Notes under the pieces: model-generated
Seen by the model: the letters and a program-made list of their open reading frames with translations, nothing else
The model's database searches: none
What the model was told of the DNA's origin: nothing
Origin: Methanobrevibacter_A acididurans
Lineage (GTDB): Archaea > Methanobacteriota > Methanobacteria > Methanobacteriales > Methanobacteriaceae
DNA length: 64,000 nucleotides
Reading direction: 5' to 3'
NCBI RefSeq assembly: GCF_046197875.1
Contig: NZ_CP166991.1
Span: 682,001 to 746,000, forward strand
Translations under genes and position numbers: made by a program
Part shown: piece after piece, positions 41,438 through 52,508 of the stretch
How positions within the stretch are numbered: the stretch's first letter is position 1
Layout of the letters: the number at the start of each line of letters is the position of its first letter

Positions 41438-43315
41438 ATGTTTAATTTAAGACTAATTGAGAAAAACGATTTTGGAATCGATCAAGCTGTGAATTTTAAA
41501 TCATGGGCTGATTTTTCTATTGAAACTGATCAGAATTATTCAGTTCCAAATTTACTTTATCCTAAACTTTTCAATGAAAAAGATTTAGGTGTAAATATTT
41601 TATCTTATTCTAAAGTTAAAGATGATTTTATTATTGTTAAATTATCTAATTTTGACACTATTAATAATATTACTGGTTCAAATTTCATTGGACAATTAAC
41701 TGGGGATACTTTTCCATTATTAAAAATGGTTGGGCTTTTAGATTTAATTAAAAAATCTTATAATAATGATAAAGTTGTTGATTTTGAGGTTAGAATTTCA
41801 AAAAATGAAGTTTTAAAGTATAGTTTTCATTTTAAAACTTACTGTGAAGGTAATTTCTTTTTTTTAATTAGTAAAAATATTAAAACTCATAATATCCGAA
41901 CTCAAAAGCATAATAATGTTTTTAAAAATTATTCTCAAGGTATTTTCTTTATTCAGAATAAAAAAATCATTTTAAAGAATCAGGCTTTTTTGCGTATGGA
42001 GCAGGATAATAATTATCTTAAACCTTTCACTTTTAAGGATATTCAATTTAAGGATATTTCTAATGGTGAGTGGTTGCGTATTTATAATGAGTTAATTAAT
42101 CGTGATAGATTATTTTTTGAGGATATTATAGTTTATAATAATCCTATTACTCAGGATAAAGCTTTTTTCAATGCTTATTTTTCTTCTTTCACTCGTAATG
42201 ATGTTCCTGGTGTTAAGGTTAATTGTGTGAATGTTACTCGTGAAATTCTTGCTCGGATTAAATATAATGAGTTTTTAGAGAATTTACGGATTGTTCAAGG
42301 TATAGGTAAATTTGCTATTATGTTTAGAACACGTGAAGAATTTATTAATTATAGTTCTGAGATTTATAATATTCTTGAGATTCCTGATCCTTCTATTATT
42401 CCTGAAGGAGCTGATGTGTTAGATGATTATGTGCCTTTGAATATTAAGAATGCTTTTTATTCTTTTGTTAATAATTCTAATAGTAAAAATGATTCTTTAT
42501 CTTTTACTTATCCTGTGACTACTTTTAAGGGGAATAAGAAATATTTAACTAGTAACCTATTTTATGTTAGTTCTGATGTTGGTAATCCTAATTTAGATTA
42601 TATTATTAGTGTTATTCAAGATATCACTAGTTCTGTTAATAATAGGGGTGAGATTATTGAAGCTAACAATGATTTGCAGAAATTATTACAGGATAAGGAA
42701 GTTTTAATTAATGAAGTTCAAACTCGTATTAATAGTAATTTAAATATTATTATTAATTCATTGGATTTAGATTTAAAATACTATAAAAATAATCCAGATT
42801 TAGTTATTCAAAATAGTATTAATCGTATTAACAGTATTGCTTTGATTCATGAATATATTTATAAATCTGATAATTTAAACAGTTTAAATATTCATGATTT
42901 CATAAAATCAGAAGTAAATTATATTTTAAATCGTCATTACTTACAATACATTGATAGGGTTTTGGATGTTGAAAATATTGAAATAAATATGAATAATATT
43001 GTTCCTTTAGGTTTAATTATAAATGAATTAATTCATAATAGTATAAAACATGCCTTTGATGAAGAATTTGATAAAGCTTTAATTAAAATTAAATTTTATA
43101 AGAAAAATGATGAATTCAATTTAATCATTTCAGATAATGGTAAAGGTTTACCTGAAGGGTTCAATATTTTAAAATCTGAAAATACTTCTGGTTTCACTAT
43201 AGTTAATAGTTTAGTTTCACAAATAAATGGTGAATTAATTCAAATAGATAATTTAAATGGATGTACTCTTAAAATTGTTTATCCTGTAAATGAATATGAT
43301 GAGGGAGTATTATGA
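41438..43315 (+). CDS. Soluble histidine kinase-like protein lacking the phosphoacceptor His
   Basis: 625 residues, first of four tandem paralogues, with no membrane segment. The sensor region has a PAS-like block around residues 20-150 and a second one with FFIQNKKIILKNQAFLRMEQ (~170-280), then a third PAS-like part up to ~400. The kinase helix reads LINEVQTRINSNLNIII where active relatives read EVHHRVKNNLQ, so both His positions are changed (codons CAA and ACT at 42719-42724). The ATP-binding domain is well kept: N-box NELIHNSIKHAF and G1 box DNGKGLP. It probably acts as a pseudokinase or heterodimer partner of the others, as inference. GGGACA precedes the ATG, and the stop overlaps the next start by four bases. 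Confidence 0.88.
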   Translation: MFNLRLIEKNDFGIDQAVNFKSWADFSIETDQNYSVPNLLYPKLFNEKDLGVNILSYSKVKDDFIIVKLSNFDTINNITGSNFIGQLTGDTFPLLKMVGLLDLIKKSYNNDKVVDFEVRISKNEVLKYSFHFKTYCEGNFFFLISKNIKTHNIRTQKHNNVFKNYSQGIFFIQNKKIILKNQAFLRMEQDNNYLKPFTFKDIQFKDISNGEWLRIYNELINRDRLFFEDIIVYNNPITQDKAFFNAYFSSFTRNDVPGVKVNCVNVTREILARIKYNEFLENLRIVQGIGKFAIMFRTREEFINYSSEIYNILEIPDPSIIPEGADVLDDYVPLNIKNAFYSFVNNSNSKNDSLSFTYPVTTFKGNKKYLTSNLFYVSSDVGNPNLDYIISVIQDITSSVNNRGEIIEANNDLQKLLQDKEVLINEVQTRINSNLNIIINSLDLDLKYYKNNPDLVIQNSINRINSIALIHEYIYKSDNLNSLNIHDFIKSEVNYILNRHYLQYIDRVLDVENIEINMNNIVPLGLIINELIHNSIKHAFDEEFDKALIKIKFYKKNDEFNLIISDNGKGLPEGFNILKSENTSGFTIVNSLVSQINGELIQIDNLNGCTLKIVYPVNEYDEGVL

Positions 43316-45168
43316 TTGAAATTTATCTTTTTTTAGGGAATAATTTAACATATTCTGCATCTTTTCACTATGAAAAGGACGGAACTGATTTTTTAAATTT
43401 AAATACCCCCTCTTATCCAGTTAAAGATTTACCTTATAATGGATTATTTGAAGATTTAGATTATGGAGTGAGTATTTTACATCCCACAAGTGATGGTGAA
43501 GATTTTATTTATGATTTAATGTCTGAATATTTGAGAAATCATTTTCATGTTTCTAATGAAGAAGTAATAGGACATAAATATAGTGAAGTTTTCTATCTTT
43601 TCGCCCATAATCTAAGAATTCTAGATTTAATGAAAAAAGCTTACTTTGATAATGAAAGAATTGATTATAAGCATGCAATTTTTGTTGATGGAGAATTAAA
43701 ATACACTTTAGATAATACTTTACTTCGTGAAGATGATTTATTAATTTTAACTAGTATCATGACTTCTGCAGCAGTTAATAAATTTGACTTAGATATTTTT
43801 AATGAATATACTCAAGGATCTTTCATTATTCAAAATAAAAAAATTGTTTGTAAAAATAGTGCTTTTAATTTAATGGAACATGATAATGGTTCCCTACGAC
43901 CATTTACATTTAAAGATATTAAATTTGAAGGATTAACATATAATGAATGGTTAAATATTTATGATAAGATTTTAAGTTGTGATTTACTAAATTATAATGG
44001 GTCTGTAAGATATTCTAATTATATTACTGGAGACACTACTTATTATGATATGTATTTATCTTTCACACTATTTGAAAATAAAGCTGCAATTAAAGTTAAC
44101 TTAACTGATGTTACTAATTTTAGACAAGAAGAGACAAATGTTCGTAGATTAGAAGAACACCTTTATAATGTGAATGTTTTAAATAAATGTGCTATACTAC
44201 GTTCAAATAGTAAAGGTAATCTTTATTGGACTCCTGAAATTTATAATCTTTTAGAAATGAGTATAGATGAAATTAGTAGGGTTAAAGATAATGAAAATGT
44301 ATTAGATAGATATGTAAGTGAAAATGAGAGGAAAAAGTTTTATGATTGGGCGAAAAATGCAAAAACAGATGATGATGTTTATAAATCCCAATTTAAAGTT
44401 GTAACATCTAAAAATCATACTAAATACTTCTATGTTAGTGCTATAGTTAAACATGATGATGCTGATTATAATTCAACTTATTTAGTTAGTTTAGTAAGGG
44501 ATATTACAGATACATATGTTGGAGAATTAGAGTTAAAAGAGAAAAATAAACAATTATTGGACTTATTAGAAGATAAAAAGATGCTCTTAAGAGAAGTTCA
44601 TCATAGGGTTAAGAATAATTTACAAATAATTTTAAGTTACCTATGTTTAGATTTACATTTTAACAGGGATAATCCTAATGTAACTATTCATAATACTCGT
44701 GATCGTATTAATTCTATGGCTTTAATGTATAATAAAACGTTAAAATATAATGCTGTAGATTTAATTAATATTCATGACTTTTTAAAATCTTTAGTAAGTA
44801 AATTAATTGAAGTTTATAGTTATGGTAATATTAAAGTAAATTTAAATGTGTTAGATAAAGGATTAGATATAGATATTGTAACTCCTTTAGGTTTAATAAT
44901 TAATGAATTAGTATTAAACACTATAAAATATGCTTTTCCAGATAACTGTGAAGGTGAATTAAATATACTATTTACAAATGATGAAAATAATTATAAATTA
45001 GTAATTTCAGATAATGGTATAGGATTGCCTGAAGATTTAAATATTACAAATCCAAGTACTTTAGGCATGGTAATTGTTCAAACATTAACTCAACAATTAG
45101 AAGGTAGTTTTACTAATTTAAAACCGAGTAACGGTATGGCTTTACAAATCATTTTCCCAAAGAAATAA
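43312..45168 (+). CDS. Soluble sensor histidine kinase (HisKA_2)
   Basis: 618 residues, second of the tandem set, starting in the ATGA overlap with its upstream neighbour, so translation is probably coupled; GAGGGAG lies just before the ATG. The sensor half matches the paralogues (DYGVSILHPTSDGEDFIYD; FIIQNKKIVCKNSAFNLME). The kinase core is intact: LLREVHHRVKNNLQIIL, N-box NELVLNTIKYAFPD, G1 box DNGIGLP and STLGMVIVQTL. It should autophosphorylate His and pass phosphate to a receiver domain; no separate response regulator is nearby. The input is presumably cytosolic because there are no membrane helices. Confidence 0.9.
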   Translation: MIEIYLFLGNNLTYSASFHYEKDGTDFLNLNTPSYPVKDLPYNGLFEDLDYGVSILHPTSDGEDFIYDLMSEYLRNHFHVSNEEVIGHKYSEVFYLFAHNLRILDLMKKAYFDNERIDYKHAIFVDGELKYTLDNTLLREDDLLILTSIMTSAAVNKFDLDIFNEYTQGSFIIQNKKIVCKNSAFNLMEHDNGSLRPFTFKDIKFEGLTYNEWLNIYDKILSCDLLNYNGSVRYSNYITGDTTYYDMYLSFTLFENKAAIKVNLTDVTNFRQEETNVRRLEEHLYNVNVLNKCAILRSNSKGNLYWTPEIYNLLEMSIDEISRVKDNENVLDRYVSENERKKFYDWAKNAKTDDDVYKSQFKVVTSKNHTKYFYVSAIVKHDDADYNSTYLVSLVRDITDTYVGELELKEKNKQLLDLLEDKKMLLREVHHRVKNNLQIILSYLCLDLHFNRDNPNVTIHNTRDRINSMALMYNKTLKYNAVDLINIHDFLKSLVSKLIEVYSYGNIKVNLNVLDKGLDIDIVTPLGLIINELVLNTIKYAFPDNCEGELNILFTNDENNYKLVISDNGIGLPEDLNITNPSTLGMVIVQTLTQQLEGSFTNLKPSNGMALQIIFPKK

Positions 45169-45199
45169 AAACCAAATTTTTTTTTAGTAGGATATCCAT

Positions 45200-47062
45200 A
45201 TGATTACAATAAAAATAATAGAAAAAAATGATGAAGAAAATGAAGAATATACATTAGAGTTTCCTAAACCAAATTTAGTTAAACCTTCATCAATTAAATA
45301 TTTAACTCCAGAGTTTCCTAAAAAAAGATTAATAGAAGAATTAGGTATTTCTGCAAATATTTTATCACCTTACCTTGAAGGTGAAGATTTTATTTTTATC
45401 CATAAATCTAAAATGTGGGAGGGTATTGATTTATATCCTTATGACGTGTTATCACAAAGATTTAAAGAAGTTTTACCAAATATGGGTAACAGTAAATACT
45501 TCACTTACTTAAAAGATGCATACACTAATGGGAAAGTAACAGATTTAATCATATCCTTTTATCATAATAACCATTTATATTTACAGGAAAAACAGAAAAT
45601 TTATGCAGAAAAAGGTTTAGTTTTCATAATATGTGAAAATATATATTCAATTTCAAATCAAAATTATTTTAAACCAAATAATGATGATGTTCAATGTGTT
45701 TTTTGGGTGAAAGATAAAAAAATTGTTAAAAGGAATAATGCAATTTTAGAATTTCATGAAAAATATAATATAGGGCCAACTAATTTTGAAGACTTACATT
45801 TCAGAAACTTAAATCATGAAGAATGGTTAAATATTTATGATAAACTTATGAATAAAGATTTAAATTTATATGAGGATGAAATTGTTTATCATAGTTTATT
45901 CACTCATGAATTTTTCTATTTTAAAGTTTATTTAACTCCTATTACAGTTAAAGGGGAAATATTAATCCAATTTACTTGTTTTGATATAAGTAATATTCGT
46001 CGATCTGAATTAAAAGCTGAATCTTATAAGAGAGATTTAGATTTAGTTCAAGAATCTTCAAGGTTTGCGATACGTTATGGTCCAGTTAATGATTTAAATG
46101 ATTGGAGTCCTATGATATATGATATTTTAGAAGTTCCTCAAGATAATCGGGCAAATGTTTCATTAGACTCTATTTTGTATAATATAATTTCTGATAATCA
46201 TAAAAAGGCTTTAAATGATTTTAAACTTAATCCTGAAAAATATGATTATTTATTTAATGTTTATGTTCCAGTTAAAAGTTATTCTGGTAATGATAAATTT
46301 TTATCTTATCATGCAGTTTATATGAAAGATTTAGAGGATGATTCTAAATCTCGGATATCTTCAATTTTACAGGATTTTAGTGAAATTCATGAATCTGATG
46401 AGGAATTAAAAAGATCTAATGAAAAATTAAGTGAATTGTTAAATGAGAAAGGATTATTATTAAAAGGAGTTCATCATCAAGTTAAGGATAATTTACAAAT
46501 TATTTTAAGTTTATTAAATCTTGACATGCGTTATAATAAAGGTAATCCATTAGAAACTTTAATTAACACTAAAGGTTATATTCAAACTATTTCCTTAATG
46601 CATGAGAAGACTTATGAATCCTCTAGTTTAAATGGTGTTAATATTCATCATTACTTAGAAGATTTATCTAAACGTCTTTTACTTAACTCTAATAAGCCAA
46701 ATATTAATCTTCATTTAAAAATTGAGGATATTGAATTACCAAATGATATTATTATTCCTTTTAGTTTGATTTTAAATATTTTAATTGAAAATGTGATTAA
46801 ATATGCTTTCCCTAATCATAATGATGAGGGTAATTTATGGATTAATTTAAGATTAAATGAGGAGGATATTATTTTCAATATTCAAGATGATGGTGTTGGT
46901 TTAAGTGATTCTAATGTTTTCAGTGATTTATCAAGTTTAGGTTTTACTTTAATTCAAACTTTAACTCATCAAATTGGGGGTAAAATTAGTGTAATCCCTT
47001 CATATAATGGTTTGCATGTTAGATTAGTTTTTAATAAGAATGGTGTTGTCTATGAAGATTAA
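45200..47062 (+). CDS. Soluble histidine kinase with altered core motifs
   Basis: 620 residues, third of the set, 31 bases after the second. The sensor half again carries LGISANILSPYLEGEDFIF and a PAS block with FWVKDKKIVKRNNAIL. The phosphoacceptor helix is LLKGVHHQVKDNLQIIL: both His remain, but E, R and N of EVHHRVKNN are G, Q and D. The N-box is NILIENVIKYAF in place of NELxxN, so the usual Mg-coordinating Glu/Asn pattern is altered. The G1 box DDGVGLS is present. Reduced or specialised activity is likely; this is inference from motifs only. Confidence 0.88.
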   Translation: MITIKIIEKNDEENEEYTLEFPKPNLVKPSSIKYLTPEFPKKRLIEELGISANILSPYLEGEDFIFIHKSKMWEGIDLYPYDVLSQRFKEVLPNMGNSKYFTYLKDAYTNGKVTDLIISFYHNNHLYLQEKQKIYAEKGLVFIICENIYSISNQNYFKPNNDDVQCVFWVKDKKIVKRNNAILEFHEKYNIGPTNFEDLHFRNLNHEEWLNIYDKLMNKDLNLYEDEIVYHSLFTHEFFYFKVYLTPITVKGEILIQFTCFDISNIRRSELKAESYKRDLDLVQESSRFAIRYGPVNDLNDWSPMIYDILEVPQDNRANVSLDSILYNIISDNHKKALNDFKLNPEKYDYLFNVYVPVKSYSGNDKFLSYHAVYMKDLEDDSKSRISSILQDFSEIHESDEELKRSNEKLSELLNEKGLLLKGVHHQVKDNLQIILSLLNLDMRYNKGNPLETLINTKGYIQTISLMHEKTYESSSLNGVNIHHYLEDLSKRLLLNSNKPNINLHLKIEDIELPNDIIIPFSLILNILIENVIKYAFPNHNDEGNLWINLRLNEEDIIFNIQDDGVGLSDSNVFSDLSSLGFTLIQTLTHQIGGKISVIPSYNGLHVRLVFNKNGVVYED

Positions 47063-48935
47063 GGGTCCTTTGAATGTGATTTATTTTGAGAAGGGAAATT
47101 CTGATTCATTTAAAACAGTTACTATAGATAATGTTAAAGATTTTACAGGTGTTCCTGAAACTTTTCATAATGTTAAGGAGATTGATTTTCAAGCATTATT
47201 TAATTTTTCAGATTATGCTGTAGATATTTATGAACCTTTAAATGAGGATTGTACTGATTTTATTATAGAATACTTAGCTAAAAATAATGATGATGATCGT
47301 TTAAGAGGTGAAAATTTAGAAAAGTTTTCAGGATGCTTATTATCTGAACTTTTACCAATTTATTTTGAATTAGGTTTTGTTAATTCTTTAAAGAAGGTTT
47401 ATCAAGAAGATATTACTGTTAATTTTAAATTAATAGTGCAAGATTTAAATGATAATCTTGTTTTAAGTTATGAAGCTAAGTTATTTAAAATTCAAGGTTT
47501 GATTTATGCATTATATACTCATGAAGATGTGAATAATTCATTTATTAATGATGAATTTAAAGAATTTTATCAATTTAATCTTGCTTCTGCTATTAGTCAG
47601 GATTATATGTTTATAAAGAAGAATCAGAAGTTTGTTGATTTGGAAAAAATGTATTCTATTTCACCTTTGACTTTTGAGGATATGAGTTTTAAGGGTGTTT
47701 CTAATAGTGAATGGTTAAAAATTTATGATAATATTATTAAAGGGGAAGTTTTATCTTATTCTGGTGAGGTTAAATTTGAAACTGATAAAGGTTCTCCTTG
47801 TTATTTTATTGCTTATCTTAGTCCTGAATTTCATAATGGTAAATTAGCTGTTAAGTTTAATTTTTCAGATATTACCAGTTTTAACAAGACTGTTGAGCAA
47901 GGTAAAATTTTGAATGATAATTTAGTAGTTTGTCAGAAGCTTAATAAGTTTGCATTGTTACATGGGGATAATAGAGGTTTTTTCGGTTGGGATGATGAGA
48001 TTTATAATATTCTTGAATTTGATTCGGAGGAAGTGGAGAAGATTCCTCAAGGTTATAATATTTTCGATGAATATATGAATGATGATGATCGAGAAATTTT
48101 TGATGGTTTATTAAATGGGGATTGTGATTTTCTTCATGAGAAAACTTTTAAAATCCGTACTCATAAAGGGAATGTTAAGTATTTAGTTATTTATAGTTTT
48201 GCTCAGGTTAGTGAGTATGATCCTAGTTACCGGTGGATTGTTACATGTGTTCAGGATGTTACTGACATAATTCTTATTCGTAAGCAATTAGAAGAAAATA
48301 GTGATAAGATTAAGAAGGCTATTGGTGAGAAGGAGATTTTGCTTAAAGAGGTTCATCATAGGGTTAAGAATAATTTACAACTTATTGTTAGTCTTTTAAA
48401 TATTGATTTACATTTTAATAAGGATGATCCTGAGAGTACTATTTGGAATACTATTGATCGTATTAATAGTATGGCTTTGATTCATGATAAGACTTATCAG
48501 TCTGGTAATTTAGAGAGTGCTAATGTTAATGATTATATTGTTACTCAAGCTTCTCAAATTTTTAATTTATATGGTACTAATAATATTAAATTAATCACAG
48601 ATATTGAGGATATTGAATTAGATATGGATATTATTATTCCTTTAGGTTTAATGATTAATGAATTGATTTTAAACACTATTAAGTATGCTTTCCCCGGTGA
48701 TAGTAAAGGTCATTTAAGTATTAAGTTGAAACGTAGCGATGAGGGTATGTTTTTAAATGTTTGTGATGATGGTGTTGGTTTGCCTGATGATTTAGATATT
48801 AATTCTAGTAATAGTTTAGGTATGACTATTTTACAAAATTTAACTAGTCAAATTGGTGGGGAATTAATTGATTTAAAACCTAGTAAAGGTTCTAGTATCT
48901 TAATTAAGTTTCCTCTTAATTTAAATACTGATTAA
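47052..48935 (+). CDS. Soluble sensor histidine kinase (HisKA_2)
   Basis: Fourth of the set, about 627 residues from ATG 47052; that start is preceded by GGTG seven bases upstream. ATG 47040 would add four residues. Either start overlaps the previous gene's end. The sensor half has DYAVDIYEPLNEDCTDFII and a PAS block with YMFIKKNQKFVDLEKMYSI. The core is canonical: LLKEVHHRVKNNLQLIV, N-box NELILNTIKYAFPG, G1 box DDGVGLP and NSLGMTILQNL. It should be catalytically active. It is the last gene before a disrupted adhesin-like gene in the same direction. Confidence 0.9.
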   Translation: MKIKGPLNVIYFEKGNSDSFKTVTIDNVKDFTGVPETFHNVKEIDFQALFNFSDYAVDIYEPLNEDCTDFIIEYLAKNNDDDRLRGENLEKFSGCLLSELLPIYFELGFVNSLKKVYQEDITVNFKLIVQDLNDNLVLSYEAKLFKIQGLIYALYTHEDVNNSFINDEFKEFYQFNLASAISQDYMFIKKNQKFVDLEKMYSISPLTFEDMSFKGVSNSEWLKIYDNIIKGEVLSYSGEVKFETDKGSPCYFIAYLSPEFHNGKLAVKFNFSDITSFNKTVEQGKILNDNLVVCQKLNKFALLHGDNRGFFGWDDEIYNILEFDSEEVEKIPQGYNIFDEYMNDDDREIFDGLLNGDCDFLHEKTFKIRTHKGNVKYLVIYSFAQVSEYDPSYRWIVTCVQDVTDIILIRKQLEENSDKIKKAIGEKEILLKEVHHRVKNNLQLIVSLLNIDLHFNKDDPESTIWNTIDRINSMALIHDKTYQSGNLESANVNDYIVTQASQIFNLYGTNNIKLITDIEDIELDMDIIIPLGLMINELILNTIKYAFPGDSKGHLSIKLKRSDEGMFLNVCDDGVGLPDDLDINSSNSLGMTILQNLTSQIGGELIDLKPSKGSSILIKFPLNLNTD

Positions 48936-49115
48936 GTTTTTATTTTATACTTTTTTTTTAAGGTTTTCTAAATTTTTTTTGGTGAGAGTTAAATAGGAAG
49001 TTATTTATTCAATGTTTTAAAGATTTTCTCATATAAATTCATTAAGAAAGATTTTTAATCTTTTTTTTATAGGATTTATTCATTGTTTTATTTTTTTTTA
49101 TAGGAGAAATATAAG

Positions 49116-52100
49116 GTGAAGTTTAAGAAATCCTTAATAAGCATTAGTTTATTGTTAGTGTTTTTCATTGTTATAAGTAGTGTGTCTGCTGTTAATGATG
49201 ATTTTACTAATTTTAGTACTAATACAAGTAATGTTACCTTTACTAATGTAGGGGATGAAAGTAACCTGTTAAGTGATAATGGGTTGAATACTAATTCTGG
49301 AGATGGTGTGGATAATTTAGCTAGTAATAATAGTAATATTATTTATATTAGTCCTAATGGTACATGAAGTGGAGCCAATAGTAGTGATGCTAGTAATTGG
49401 TCCAGTGCTTATGATAAAATTACAGATAATGGATGTATAATCTTTGGTGATGGTACATATAATCTTGTAAATCAAAGTATAAGTAAGAATTTAACTTTAA
49501 CTGCAAATAATATTGGTAATGTTAGTTTAACTAGTTCCAATACTGGTTATGTGTTCAGTACTGGAAATTGTAGTGTTAATTTTAATGGTTTAACTTTTAT
49601 TAATAGTTCAAGTGCTATTTTTGCAGATTCTAATAATTTAATATTTAATAATTGTTATTTCTATAATAATACTGCGGAATCTGGTAGTGCTATTTTTGCT
49701 TTTAATTCAAATCTCATAATAAATAATTCAGTATTTAAGAAAAATCATGCTCAAGATATTGGTGGGGCTGTTTATTTATTTAGAGGAAGTCTTTTAAATA
49801 ATAACACTGTTTATTTAAATAATAGTGCTGGTGTTGCTGGTGCTATATGTGTAATTAGAGGTAATATTTCAAATATTAATTCTAGTTTCTATTCTAATAC
49901 GGTTACTGGTTTTTCAGGACGTATTAATTCTACTGGTGGTGCAATTACCATTTTTAATGGAGTAATGAATAATAGTTATGTTAATTTCATTAATAATACT
50001 GCAAGTTTCTCTGGAGGAGCAGTTGAAGCACATAATAGTACTGTTTTTAATGATCATGTATTCTTTGGAGGGAATACTGCTGATTTTGGTGGAGCAATAG
50101 ATTCAACTATTTGTGGTATAATCTATAATGTTAATGTGATTTTTTATAAAAACACTGCATTAAAAAGTGGTGGGGCTATTTATGTTCCTTTCTGTATAAT
50201 CAGTAATAATGAAACTGTATTCTATTTAAATAATGCAAGTAATTATGGTGGAGCTATACGTATTGAAATAGGAGATGTTCTTAACATTAACTCTGATTTT
50301 ATTAATAATACTGCTAGTTATGGTGGGGCAATCTTTGCTGATAGTGATGCTAATTATGATAATTTAACAAATAGTACTAACTGTGATATTTATAATCTTA
50401 ACACTGATTTTATTAATAACACTGCAAATTTTAATGGTGGTGCAATATGCTCTACTAATGGTACTATTTTTAATAATTTAACTAATTTTGAAGATAACAC
50501 TGCATCCATGGTTAATGGTAGTGGTGGTGCTATAAGATTAAGTAATGGATCCTTAGAAAATTATAATTCTAACTTTACAAGTAACTCTGCATTTGAAGGT
50601 GGAGCAATAAGTATGTATGAAGGGAATATTAGTAATCTTAACTCTAATTTCACAAATAACTTTGTAAGTGATTGTGGTGGTGCTATTAAGATAATTTATG
50701 CTGATTATGTTACAAATACAAATTGTATTTTCATTAATAATACTGCTAAAATTAATGGTGGAGCTATTCGTATAGGTCAAGAAAACCTTACAAGTGGAGA
50801 ACTTATTGGTTATGGAGATATAATTAATAATAATACAAAATTTACTGATAATTCTGCTCGTTGTGGTGGAGCAATCTGTCTTACTTATGGGGATATAAAT
50901 AGTACTTCTACTATTTTCACAGGTAATGTTGCTGAAAATTTAACTGAAGAATATGAATCTACTGGTGGAGCAATCTATCTTGAAGAGGGTATAATAGATA
51001 ACTTCGAAACATTTTTCTTTAATAATAGTGCAAGTTTTGCTGGAGGAGCAATTGGAATATCTAATGGTATGATTATTAATAATCACGTAGGATTTCAAGA
51101 TAATACTGCAACTTATAGTGGTGGTGCAATCTTAATTAATAATATAGGAAATTTAACTAACTTTAAATCTACCTTTATAAATAATAAAGCATTAAATGGT
51201 GGTGCAATTTTCATTGTTAATGGTACTAATATTAATAATGACTCTTACTTTAGTAAGAATTCTGCAGAATTTAATGGTGGAGCAATTTGTCATGTAATTG
51301 GTGAATCTATTAATTATTTAACTAATTTTAGATTTAATAATGCAAGTCTCCGTGCTGGTGCAATATTTGGAGAAAATGTTTATGCTAATTATTGTAGTTT
51401 TGTAAATAATACTTCACTTAATGGTAGTGCAATCTTTTATTTAGGTAATTTAAGTGCTGATAATAATTGGTGGGGAAATAACACACCATTTGAGGGTTCT
51501 AATTTAATTTATAAGTATGAAAACTTTACTCAAGGTCATATTGTAAATTTAAGTAATTGGATAATATTATCACTTAGTGCTGATCCATCTAATATTAATA
51601 TTGGTGATTCTACAAGTTTATATCTTAAATTCCAACATTATGATAATGGAACAGTTAGTGATTTATTAAGTGAAGAATCTTTACCTTATTGTATTTATAA
51701 TTATACAAGTGCTAATGGAGATATCATAAAATATTTAGGTGTTTTAAGAAATAATGTTACTTCTACTTTTACTAGTGGAATTTTAACTGGATTAGTTAAT
51801 GTAACAGTTAATGTTGATAATCAATTATTAACATTATCTGTGAATGTTAGTGCTAAGGAAGGTATTTATGGTGAAAACTTAACTAAGGTTTATGGTGAAA
51901 GCACACCTTATAGTGGAGTGTTATTTGGAGCTGATGGTGAAATTTTAAGTAATAAAACTGTGACTTTAACTTTAATTCGTTTAACTAATGGTCAAAGTAA
52001 GGATTATATTGTAAGTACTGATAGTGATGGTAGATTTAGTTTACCTATTAATTTATATGCTGGATATTATAAAGCAATTGCTAAGTATGGAAATTACTCT

Positions 52101-52442
52101 TGCCTTAACACTATAAGTGTTTTTGAAAATTCAAGTGATAAAGTTAGTACTGTCTTAACTGCTAATAGATTTACTCAACCATATAATGCAGGATCTAAGT
52201 TCACAGGTAAACTTTACAGTAAGTTTACAGGTGAAGGCTTATCAGGTCAAACAATTTCATTAAACTTAACACGTTTAAGTGATGGTGCAAGTAAAATCTA
52301 TAATGTTACAACTGACAGTAATGGAGAATACCAATTACCAATCAATTTATACCCAGGCCAATACCGTGCATACTGTACCTACGGCGGAACATTTATTTTT
52401 GATGAAGCAGGATCAGGTACACGTATAACAGTAACAGATTAA
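49116..52442 (+). pseudogene. Large adhesin-like gene with one in-frame TGA
   Basis: One frame of 1,109 codons from GTG 49116 (AGGAGA eight bases upstream) to 52442, broken only by TGA at 49365-49367 in NGT-stop-SGANSSDASNW, where Trp (TGG) is the likely ancestor. A signal peptide (LISISLLLVFFIVISSVSAV) is followed by a long beta-helix of roughly twenty ~28-residue NNTA..GGAI turns, a WWGNN cap, and two C-terminal domains of the YGENLTKVYG... / NGEYQLPINLYPGQY type. The 963-residue remainder from TTG/GTG starts after the stop would lack a signal peptide. Either a recent pseudogene or low-level readthrough; selenocysteine is not expected at a cell-surface Trp position. Confidence 0.85.
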
Positions 52443-52508
52443 AAACAAAATTTAAAATTTAATTTTCTTTTTCTTCTTTTTATGAATCAAATTATTTATA
52501 TAAAAAGT

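Noticed and set aside
49365..49367. TGA as a selenocysteine codon in the adhesin
   Set aside because: The position is in a surface protein spacer where relatives would have Trp, there is no redox motif, and Methanobacteriales are not known to use selenocysteine.
50553..50780. Reverse-strand 75-codon ORF inside the large adhesin gene
   Set aside because: It is an antisense shadow of the Asn-rich repeat codons, with no start signal.
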